From assembly GCF_001514495.1 (NCBI RefSeq), contig NZ_BCNM01000008.1, forward strand, positions 186,001 through 250,000: 64,000 nt of DNA, read 5' to 3'. This DNA comes from Paenibacillus pabuli NBRC 13638 (GTDB lineage: Bacteria; Bacillota; Bacilli; Paenibacillales; Paenibacillaceae). Every line of letters starts with the position of its first letter. Positions within the stretch are counted from its first letter, which is position 1. Below are positions 15,305 through 22,717 of the stretch, piece after piece. Made by a program: the position numbers and the translations under genes. The notes beneath the pieces were generated by a model. That model ran no database searches, was not told where the DNA came from, and was given only the letters and a program-made list of their open reading frames with translations.

Positions 15305-17605
15305 CTAAGGCGTATTCAGCCCCACATCGCCGGCCGCGAGCGGGCGATTCAGTAGAGATGCCCCGGAATATTCGTCCGCCCCCACATCTGCTATCGCCCG
15401 CATTTGCCCGTCCATATCCGCCAGCACGAACGCGTATGTCCCCACAGCTGCATCAATTGCCGGGCTGCTCGCGGACAGTTTCTGAATACCGCTCACCGCA
15501 GTCAGGAGCGGATTGATATTTCGGATCTGCTCCGAGCTCCGCAATCTGTTACTAATCGTGCTGCCAAACCCGATATTGCCTTGGAACAGCGTATTCGTTG
15601 TCACGGTCTCGTAATAAAGCGTGCCGGTGCTGTTGTATACGATATTGTTTGCCACAACGGAATCCTGTGGAGCATACGCTTTGCCTGATCCGATGACGAT
15701 ACCGGTTTTGCTGTTTACAATCGTATTGTTGACGATAAGCGCCCGGTAAATTTTCCATTGTTTACGCAATTCTTCGACCGTCGGACTTGGAGGGGAGCCT
15801 CCAGTACCGCCGTCGAAGTCGCCGTTAGGCAAGTAGATTGCTTCGCCAGTCAAATTCTCAAAGTAGTTGTTATAAATCTTATGGTCATTGCCGAACATCC
15901 GGATGCCTTCCTGATCCGACTCCACGCCGTCCCCGAGGAAGAAGTTTCCATATACGCTGTTGTTATGGCCATGCCGCAGAGTCAGGCTGCCCTTGGACGT
16001 GTGGAATGTATTGAAGCGCACCGAGTTGCTACTGCTCTTGACCGAAACGATTTCTGGCTCTCCATCGCAATTCTGAAATACATTGTATTGTATCGTATTA
16101 TAGCCGTGGGATAGCGTAAGACCTGACAAGCCGAGACGAATTGTCTCTTTGCCGTTAGCTACCCATGAGCCTACATCATGGAAATAGTTGTATTCGATAA
16201 TATCGTTTTGCGAAATTTGCCCTGAGCCGTCCTGTCCTTCGTAAGCGATCAGCGGTTCGGTGTCGCTCTTCAGTCCGAAGTCATTCCGGTCGATGCGGTT
16301 ATGATGGCTGTTCATGCCCCGCACTTGCAGCCACATCAGGCCGCTCCCCGAGCTTGGAAGCGCAAACGTATTACGGGTCAGTCGAACATGGTGCGAGCCT
16401 TCCAACACCACTGCGCCATTGCTTGTGTTCGTAAACTTTAATCCGTCCATCACCACATGCGAGGAGTTCTCGAGGCGGAAGCCTGACGCTCCTGATATGA
16501 TAGCCTGACCGCGGTTTTTCGCTTTAATGACGATTGGCGCGTTGGCAGTGCCGTTTTTGTTCTGAACAGAAAATGGGCTTGTATGTGAATACGTGCCGTT
16601 TGCCAACACAATCGTTTTACCCGCCGTAGCGGTTGCAAGCTCGGTAGCCAACTGCGTGGAAGTGTTAACTTCGACGACCGCCCCTTCGCTACCGCTGCCG
16701 CTTGAATCGCTACCATAAATTTCGACCTCGGCAAAGCTGTTCCAGGCGTTCACCGAGTTGCCATGGCCAACAATACGAACGTAGCGGACAGGGGCAACAT
16801 CGGCAAAATCAAACGTCTGCAAGCTGTTGCTCTGACTGCTGACTGCTCCCGAAAGCACTGTACTGAAGTTGTAGCCATCATATGAAGTCTGGATATCAAA
16901 AGCGAAAGTTCGTTCCGCCCCGTTGGTGAAGGCGATCTTCACGTATTCTATCCGCTTGCTCGATCCAAGGTCGTATTGGACCCACTCCCCCTCTCCACTC
17001 GCTGACCAGCGCGTGTTAAGATCGCCGTCGATTGTATACGCGACGATATTGCCATCATCTCCGCTGGCCATAAGTTGTGGCACGGTAATCGCGAACTTGC
17101 TTGCGCCTGGCGGAGATTCGCTCGCGGTGCCGTAGAGTTCAACTTCAGAATAGCTGTTCCACAGGTTGGAGGAATTGCCGTGCCCAACGATCCTCACATA
17201 GCGGGTAGAATCGACATCCGGAAAATCGAACGTTTGTAGACCTTCCACATTGCTGCTTACAACTCCGCTGCTGACGGTCGTAAAGGTGGAACCGTCCCTA
17301 GACGTCAAAATATCAAAAGTAGAAGTGCGGCTTGACCCATTCAGAAATGCAATTTTGATGAAAGACAGTTTGCGATTTACGCCCAAATCGTACTGGATCC
17401 ATTGCATGTCGCCATTCGCCGACCAACGTGTTAAGAAATCGCCGTCCACCGTATTGGCTGGAACGTTGCCGTCATCTCCGCTCGCCGTCACGTCGGAGCT
17501 GCCAATTGTGAACTTCGTATCAGCCGCCCTCGCCGTACCCGGCATTAACGCAACCAGCATACAGATCAAAATAATGAACGTCACACTTTTGGTTCCGGTT
17601 CCCAT
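15305..17605 (-). CDS. Secreted PL6 polysaccharide lyase with two CBM32 domains
   Basis: 766 residues. A signal peptide (cleavage near TARA, residue 27) is followed by two tandem F5/8 type C (CBM32) domains at about 33-160 and 168-298. They are close copies of each other, each with the pattern NTVDGDFLTRWSA / YTIDGDLNTRWSA. A parallel beta-helix follows from about 312. The PL6 catalytic pair is visible: Lys523 in EPEIVSVKSSSN and Arg544 in LTLRHGHNN, matching the Lys/Arg of chondroitinase B and alginate lyases. The enzyme should act outside the cell as a beta-eliminating lyase on a uronic-acid polymer. PL6 alone does not separate alginate from dermatan-type substrates. Confidence 0.9.
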   Translation of the reverse strand: MGTGTKSVTFIILICMLVALMPGTARAADTKFTIGSSDVTASGDDGNVPANTVDGDFLTRWSANGDMQWIQYDLGVNRKLSFIKIAFLNGSSRTSTFDILTSRDGSTFTTVSSGVVSSNVEGLQTFDFPDVDSTRYVRIVGHGNSSNLWNSYSEVELYGTASESPPGASKFAITVPQLMASGDDGNIVAYTIDGDLNTRWSASGEGEWVQYDLGSSKRIEYVKIAFTNGAERTFAFDIQTSYDGYNFSTVLSGAVSSQSNSLQTFDFADVAPVRYVRIVGHGNSVNAWNSFAEVEIYGSDSSGSGSEGAVVEVNTSTQLATELATATAGKTIVLANGTYSHTSPFSVQNKNGTANAPIVIKAKNRGQAIISGASGFRLENSSHVVMDGLKFTNTSNGAVVLEGSHHVRLTRNTFALPSSGSGLMWLQVRGMNSHHNRIDRNDFGLKSDTEPLIAYEGQDGSGQISQNDIIEYNYFHDVGSWVANGKETIRLGLSGLTLSHGYNTIQYNVFQNCDGEPEIVSVKSSSNSVRFNTFHTSKGSLTLRHGHNNSVYGNFFLGDGVESDQEGIRMFGNDHKIYNNYFENLTGEAIYLPNGDFDGGTGGSPPSPTVEELRKQWKIYRALIVNNTIVNSKTGIVIGSGKAYAPQDSVVANNIVYNSTGTLYYETVTTNTLFQGNIGFGSTISNRLRSSEQIRNINPLLTAVSGIQKLSASSPAIDAAVGTYAFVLADMDGQMRAIADVGADEYSGASLLNRPLAAGDVGLNTP

Positions 17606-17691
17606 AATTCTTTTTCATCCTTTCCATTATGAAATGATGGTTATTGAATCATTCCCTTCGTTCCGTCCGGCACCTCCTCTCAAGAATACGG

Positions 17692-17723
17692 AAGCCCGGA
17701 GGAGATTCCTGTCCTCCTGGCTT
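17692..17723. other. Intercistronic hairpin between GH88 and PL6 genes
   Basis: AAGCCCGGAGGA (17692-17703) pairs with TCCTCCTGGCTT (17712-17723) with one mismatch. No T-run follows on the minus strand, so it is more likely an mRNA-stabilising or processing stem than a terminator. Confidence 0.45.
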
Positions 17724-17746
17724 CGTGAGTATGCCTTTGATCCCGC

Positions 17747-18877
17747 TTAAAAAACATGCTGGCTCCAGCCTTTGCTCTTCGCCAAAGCTTCAATATAATA
17801 GTAATCGCCGTAAATAAGCGATACGTTGATGTTGGTATTGACTGGCTTATGACCGGTTGCGCCGAGCAGGATACCTTCATACTCCGGCTTGTCGAGCGCA
17901 CTGTAGTTATCCGACAGCGAGCGAAGAATGCGCGTGGCCGCGCGCTGATATAAAGCGGCTTCCTCAGGTGCCACCTGCGACGCAATATCGATCAAGCCAG
18001 ATGCTGCGCAGCTCGCCGCCGAGGTGTCGCGCGGCTCGTCCGTCAAATCGGTCGCCGCACGGAAATCCCAATGCGGCACATCGTCTTCCGCCAACGCGCT
18101 GATGAAATAATGCGCCACTCCCTTGGCCGCATTCAAGTAACGCACTTCTCCCGTATACCGGTAAGCACAGCTCATCCCGTAGAGCGCCCAAGCCTGGCCC
18201 CGCGACCAGGACGATTGCGGCGCGAAGCCCTGTCCGCCGTCATAACGCTCCACTTCGCCCGTCTCCGGATTGAAGATAACGATATGATGCACCGAGCCGT
18301 CGCCTCGGATGAATGAGCGAAGCACCATATCTGCATGGGCAACCGCAATATGTTTGAAGCGCGGATCATCGCTTTCCTCACTCGCCCAGAACAGAAGCGG
18401 TAAATTCATCATCGAATCGATGATCGACCAACCCGTCTGGTTGCGGGGCCAGGCTCGAATGAACTGTCCTGCCGGGTTGTACCTGCCCGCCAGATAGTTG
18501 GCGGCGAACAGCCCGCGCCGCCGAGCGTCCGGGTCGCCGGTCAGCTTGTAGCGGATAACCGATGTCGGCAGAAACTGAAAGCCGACGTCGTGGTGGAAAT
18601 GGTTGTCCCGCAAGTAACATTGCTCCATGCGTTCGTCCCAGGGCTCTGCCTCCTCCCGATAACGTTTCTCGCCGGTCATATCGTACAGAATCCATAGAAT
18701 GCCCGGCCAGAAGCCCGAAATCCACTGATCCACTTTGATCTGGTCATATTTGCCCGCCGCCGAAACATGCGGCGCTTCTGTCCAGCCCGCTTCGATCATA
18801 TGATCAACTTTAATCTTCACTTTATCCCACCAAGCCTTCAGCTCGGATGGTTTCAGTTTCACATTTTCATTACTCAT
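17747..18877 (-). CDS. GH88 unsaturated glucuronyl hydrolase
   Basis: 376 residues, an (alpha/alpha)6-barrel length typical of GH88. The two catalytic aspartates of the Bacillus sp. GL1 enzyme (Asp88 and Asp149) have counterparts in Asp97 (HFHHDVGFQF) and Asp154 (WSIIDSMMNLPLLFWA). The family hydrates the C4-C5 double bond that polysaccharide lyases leave on the non-reducing uronic acid, releasing the sugar next to it. No signal peptide, so it acts on imported oligosaccharides. It lies 21 bases after the permease gene and before the secreted PL6 gene. GH88 points to a glycosaminoglycan-like or other hexuronate polymer more than to alginate, whose usual finishing enzymes are oligoalginate lyases. 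Confidence 0.88.
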   Translation of the reverse strand: MSNENVKLKPSELKAWWDKVKIKVDHMIEAGWTEAPHVSAAGKYDQIKVDQWISGFWPGILWILYDMTGEKRYREEAEPWDERMEQCYLRDNHFHHDVGFQFLPTSVIRYKLTGDPDARRRGLFAANYLAGRYNPAGQFIRAWPRNQTGWSIIDSMMNLPLLFWASEESDDPRFKHIAVAHADMVLRSFIRGDGSVHHIVIFNPETGEVERYDGGQGFAPQSSWSRGQAWALYGMSCAYRYTGEVRYLNAAKGVAHYFISALAEDDVPHWDFRAATDLTDEPRDTSAASCAASGLIDIASQVAPEEAALYQRAATRILRSLSDNYSALDKPEYEGILLGATGHKPVNTNINVSLIYGDYYYIEALAKSKGWSQHVF

Positions 18878-18898
18878 CTCTGTATTACACCCCTTTTC

Positions 18899-19774
18899 CT
18901 AACCTTTAATGGCACCGATCAAGGCGCCTTTCACGAAATACTTTTGCAAAAACGGATAGACCAGAAAAATGGGAAGGGTTGCTACCATAATCGTGGCGTA
19001 TTTCAATGTCTCGCCCAATATAATGATCTCATCCTGGGAGGCTCCTTCCGCCATGGAGTTTGCCTCGCCAATAATCAAAATTTCTCGTAGGATCAATTGC
19101 AACGGATATAAAGACCGATCCTGAAGGAAGATCATTGCGTTAAACCAGGAGTTCCAGTGGCTTACTCCGTAATACAGGCCTACCACTGCAAGCACGGGTT
19201 TGCATAGCGGCAGGAAGATGCGGAACAGAATGCCAAAGTCGTTGGCGCCGTCGATCTTGGCCGACTCTTCCAGCGCATCCGGCACTGCCTCGAACGATGT
19301 TCGCATGATAATGAGGTTAAATGCGCTTATTGCGGTAGGCAGGATAAGCGCCCACAGCGTATCTGTAATGCCCAGCCCTCTGACCAGCAAGTAGAACGGA
19401 ATTAATCCACCGCTGAAAAACATGGTAAACACGATAAACAACGTAAGCTGCTTGCGATATTGCAACGTTTTTCTGGACAAGGCGTATGCGGCAAAGGAAG
19501 TAAGCAGCAAATTGAGAGCCACGCCTACAATGACAATAAATAACGTGTTGCGGTAGCCGAGCAGGATCATCGGGTTGCTGAATACCGCCCCATATGTTTC
19601 AAGCGAGAAGCCCAGCGGCTTCCAAAGAAAGCCCTTATGCGCCATCATCAGCGCTGGTTCGCTGAATGAAGCAAATGCCACGTATAGAATTGGGTACATT
19701 GTTACAATCATGAGCGCGGACAAAAACAGCGTATTGCAAACCCGGAATAAATGTTCACCCAAGCTTACTCGCAT
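18899..19774 (-). CDS. Carbohydrate ABC importer permease, LplC/YtcP type
   Basis: 291 residues with six hydrophobic segments. The EAA loop that docks the ATPase appears near residue 185 as EESAKIDGANDFGILFRIFL. The ending VYPFLQKYFVKGALIGAIKG is typical of the LplC group, which pairs with LplB-type permeases and large binding lipoproteins. It spans the cytoplasmic membrane. The gene is separated by 12 bases from its partner permease and by 21 bases from GH88. No ATPase gene lies in the cluster; such importers usually use a shared MsmX-type ATPase. Confidence 0.92.
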   Translation of the reverse strand: MRVSLGEHLFRVCNTLFLSALMIVTMYPILYVAFASFSEPALMMAHKGFLWKPLGFSLETYGAVFSNPMILLGYRNTLFIVIVGVALNLLLTSFAAYALSRKTLQYRKQLTLFIVFTMFFSGGLIPFYLLVRGLGITDTLWALILPTAISAFNLIIMRTSFEAVPDALEESAKIDGANDFGILFRIFLPLCKPVLAVVGLYYGVSHWNSWFNAMIFLQDRSLYPLQLILREILIIGEANSMAEGASQDEIIILGETLKYATIMVATLPIFLVYPFLQKYFVKGALIGAIKG

Positions 19775-19786
19775 ATTAACCCTCCT

Positions 19787-20740
19787 CTACCACAAACCCG
19801 TATTGTTCAACTTCCGGCTTATCCAATTGGAGCCGATAACAAGCGCGAAGTTAATCACGGAGTTGAATAATCCGACAGCGGAGCTGAAACTGAATTGAAA
19901 ATCTTGAAGCCCGATCCGGTACACATACGAGGAAATGACATCAGCTGTCACATAGGTAGTCGGGTTGTACAACAGAATAACTTTCTCGAAGCCAACGCTC
20001 ATAATTCGGCCAATGTCCAGGATGAGTAATATAAAGAACACGGGGAGCAGACCGGGTAGAGTAACATGAAGCATCTGCTTCCAACGTCCAGCCCCGTCGA
20101 TCTTGCAAGCTTCATATTGCTCAAGATCGATCGCTGACAGCGCGGCCAAATAAATAATTGTACCCCAGCCTATATGCTGCCATATATTCGACGAAACGAA
20201 GATTGTCCGGAAAAAAGACGGTTCCAGTAGCATCGTAACCCGCTCACCGCCGAAAAATGCGATAATATCGTTGATGACGCCGTCACTGCTCGTAAAATCC
20301 TTGATCATACCGCAAATAATGACAAGCGAAATAAAGTGCGGCAAATAAGTAATCGTCTGAACCGAACGCTTGAACAGCGCATTTTTCACCTCATTAAGCA
20401 ACAGGGCGAGAATAAGCGGAGCGGGAAAACCGAAGATGAGATCGTACAAGCTAATCATCAAAGTGTTTTTAAACACCCGCCAAAAATACATCCCGCCAAA
20501 AAAGTCTTTGAAATGCTCCAGTCCTACCCACGCGCTGCCCCCAATTCCAAGCCGGGGGTTAAAATCCTTGAACGCAATAATCGAACCGTACATCGGGATA
20601 TAATGGAAAATAATGAAATATAACAAAACAGGAGTAAGCATGATGTACAAATACTTGTTCTTAACCATGTCTTTCGCGATATTAAGCGGCAGACGACCGG
20701 CATGCGTGACTTTGCTGCGTCCCAGCTTCAACTGAGCCAT
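19787..20740 (-). CDS. Carbohydrate ABC importer permease, LplB type
   Basis: 317 residues with six hydrophobic segments. The N-terminal YLYIMLTPVLLYFIIFHYIP and the phrase PMYGSIIAFKDFNPRLGI are typical of the LplB group. The EAA loop is seen as YEACKIDGAGRWKQMLHVTL near residue 220. It forms the transmembrane channel with the LplC-type partner encoded next. It is preceded by a hairpin that separates it from the binding-protein gene, an arrangement that often lets the binding protein be made in excess. Confidence 0.92.
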   Translation of the reverse strand: MAQLKLGRSKVTHAGRLPLNIAKDMVKNKYLYIMLTPVLLYFIIFHYIPMYGSIIAFKDFNPRLGIGGSAWVGLEHFKDFFGGMYFWRVFKNTLMISLYDLIFGFPAPLILALLLNEVKNALFKRSVQTITYLPHFISLVIICGMIKDFTSSDGVINDIIAFFGGERVTMLLEPSFFRTIFVSSNIWQHIGWGTIIYLAALSAIDLEQYEACKIDGAGRWKQMLHVTLPGLLPVFFILLILDIGRIMSVGFEKVILLYNPTTYVTADVISSYVYRIGLQDFQFSFSSAVGLFNSVINFALVIGSNWISRKLNNTGLW

Positions 20741-20763
20741 CTCCTACTCCTCCTATCCACATC

Positions 20764-20787
20764 CAGCATCATCGGGAGGGGATGCTG
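20764..20787. other. Intercistronic hairpin after the binding-protein gene
   Basis: CAGCATC (20764-20770) pairs with GATGCTG (20781-20787). It lies in the 102-base gap between the binding-protein and permease genes, where stems commonly protect the upstream mRNA. No T-run. Confidence 0.4.
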
Positions 20788-20842
20788 CACCATTCCCTTG
20801 CCCCACGGCAGCCTGCAGCCAACCATGGGACGATACATGGAG

Positions 20843-22513
20843 TTATCTGTTGTTGTAGCGATCCAAGGCGCCTTGATAGATGTCGATTACATCGCGTATC
20901 CCCATATCTTCCAGCTGCTTCACAAAGCTGTCGAACTTGTCGAGCGGCTCGTTGCCCATTACAAATTTGATGAACATTTCTTCCAGATACGTATTAATTG
21001 CCGTCATCGTCTGCGCTACCTTCTTGCTCTCATCTACAGTAGGCGTAATGAACGCGGGCAAAATATGTTTCGCCGCATCGGTCTCCGACCAAATCTGGAT
21101 CGCCTCGTCCTGTTGTGGGAACGTGTTGGTCGTTTTTTGCTCATGCATCGGAAATGGACCGTTGGGAACTGTATATTGCGCCAACATCTGCTGTGAAGTG
21201 TACTTATCGTTTTTTACGATCATATCGGTAAATTTCGGAACCCCGTTGTCCATCGTGTAGCTTTCGCCTTCAACGCCGAAGTTGTATACCATGGTTCCTT
21301 GCTCGCTAAATGCGAAGTCCAGCCATTTTACGATCGTTTCCAGGTCTTTCGCCGATGTTGTCACGGCCGCGCTTGCTTTCGGGTTATATTTGAAATCGAG
21401 CTGTCCGATGAACGGTTTTTCGCCTGCGTTCAATACCGGATAAGGAGCCGCTACGAGATCAAAAGCCGGATTTTGGGCTTTGCCGGACTCCAGCCATTTG
21501 CCCATGCCGCCGCCCAGCAGGAAAACAGTAGCGCCGGACTCGCCGTTCAGAAGCCGCTTATCCAGCGTGTTGCGCTCGACGATCGGGAAGTCTTTATCAA
21601 TCAGCCCTTCGGAATACCACTGGCGGAACAACGCCATAACATCCTTGTATTGAGGATCTAACGGGCCGTATTTCACTTTGCCTTGGTCGTCAATATAGAA
21701 GCCGTGCGAGGTTTTGTATGCGCCGAAGAACGCGTCCTGTAAATTCATTTTGTTCGCGTATAGCGCCGTCAGCGGTGCTACGGCGCCTTTTTTCTCTTTG
21801 AACGCCGTCAGAACCTTATGCCAATCGTCTATCGTTACAGGCAATTGCAGCCCCAGCTCATCCAACCAATCTTTGCGCAGCATTGGTCCGCGGAAGACTA
21901 ATCCTTCCGCGTTACGCACCATCGGGAAGACGTAATATTGGCCACTGTCAGTTTTGACCATTTTGTCCAGCTCCGGATTAGCTTCCAGCATCTTCTTCAG
22001 GTTAGGCGCATATTGGTCGATCAAATCGTTTAGCGGTACGATAACCCCGTCTGAAATCGCCTTCTCCGGTCCACCCGGATAAATAGTCCAGTCGTACTCC
22101 AGCACATCCGGCAGCTTGCTGGAAGCCAGCAACAAATTAAACTGCTCTTCAGCTTGACCGTCGGTCGGGTGGATGTAGTTCACTTTCACGCCGGTAGCTT
22201 CTGCAATGGCCTTCCCGATCGGCGCTTCCGCCAGATTCGTTGTAAATGTAATCAGGTTTCCGTTGATTGGAGCCCAGTACGAGAAAGTATCTTTCGTATC
22301 CAGCGGATACACCGGCTTATCCGATCCCTCGTTGCCTTTGCTTACTCCATCGCCTCCCTTATTGCTGACGGCGCTTTGAGTCGGCTCTGTCTTAACCTTG
22401 TTTCCGAAGCCCCCATTACTGGAGCATGCGGTTAACAACAATGAAAGTACCATTACGATCCCCAGTGTGAGCTGCAGCCTTTTACGAATCTTGCCGTTGC
22501 GATTTTTCGCCAT
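20843..22513 (-). CDS. Extracellular sugar-binding lipoprotein of an ABC importer
   Basis: 556 residues. The N-terminus is basic (KNRNGKIRKR), then hydrophobic, with a lipobox LLLTAC that is cut before Cys and lipidated. The size and the start of the mature part, with KDTFSYWAPINGNLI, fit the large LplA/YtcQ-type binding proteins (family 1 extracellular solute-binding). It should capture the oligosaccharides made by the secreted PL6 lyase and deliver them to the two permeases. A cre-like site lies 39 bases upstream of the start and a terminator separates it from the regulator gene, so it probably has its own promoter. Confidence 0.9.
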   Translation of the reverse strand: MAKNRNGKIRKRLQLTLGIVMVLSLLLTACSSNGGFGNKVKTEPTQSAVSNKGGDGVSKGNEGSDKPVYPLDTKDTFSYWAPINGNLITFTTNLAEAPIGKAIAEATGVKVNYIHPTDGQAEEQFNLLLASSKLPDVLEYDWTIYPGGPEKAISDGVIVPLNDLIDQYAPNLKKMLEANPELDKMVKTDSGQYYVFPMVRNAEGLVFRGPMLRKDWLDELGLQLPVTIDDWHKVLTAFKEKKGAVAPLTALYANKMNLQDAFFGAYKTSHGFYIDDQGKVKYGPLDPQYKDVMALFRQWYSEGLIDKDFPIVERNTLDKRLLNGESGATVFLLGGGMGKWLESGKAQNPAFDLVAAPYPVLNAGEKPFIGQLDFKYNPKASAAVTTSAKDLETIVKWLDFAFSEQGTMVYNFGVEGESYTMDNGVPKFTDMIVKNDKYTSQQMLAQYTVPNGPFPMHEQKTTNTFPQQDEAIQIWSETDAAKHILPAFITPTVDESKKVAQTMTAINTYLEEMFIKFVMGNEPLDKFDSFVKQLEDMGIRDVIDIYQGALDRYNNR

Positions 22514-22551
22514 TGAGCCCCTCCGTTCTTTTCGTCTCGAATAAGTTGGTT

Positions 22552-22565
22552 TGAATACGCTTTCA
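22552..22565. promoter_or_regulatory. cre-like CcpA site upstream of the binding-protein gene
   Basis: On the minus strand TGAAAGCGTATTCA, which fits the cre consensus TGWAANCGNTNWCA at all but one position. It lies 39-52 bases before the start codon, where bound CcpA would block transcription of the importer and lyase genes when preferred sugars are present. Confidence 0.55.
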
Positions 22566-22669
22566 ACATAACGTTAATCCAGCGCCTCAAGCCATCGTTA
22601 AAACCTAAAATATACTTCATTTTCTCAAAAATGAGGGTAACAAAACCACATGTTTACCACTTTTTCTTG

Positions 22670-22717
22670 AAAAGAAAAGCCCGAGAGCTACTTGACTTCC
22701 CTGTAGCGCCCGGGCGT
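22670..22717 (-). terminator. Terminator overlapping the 3' end of the AraC gene
   Basis: On the minus strand GCCCGGGCGCTAC pairs with GTAGCTCTCGGGC, with one G-T pair and one mismatch, followed by TTTTCTTTT. The left arm is inside the coding sequence and the stop codon lies in the loop. It separates the PL6/regulator unit from the binding-protein unit. Confidence 0.7.

Noticed and set aside
20702..21196. Plus-strand frame of 164 codons opposite the binding-protein gene
   Set aside because: Shadow of the lipoprotein gene; no independent evidence of translation.
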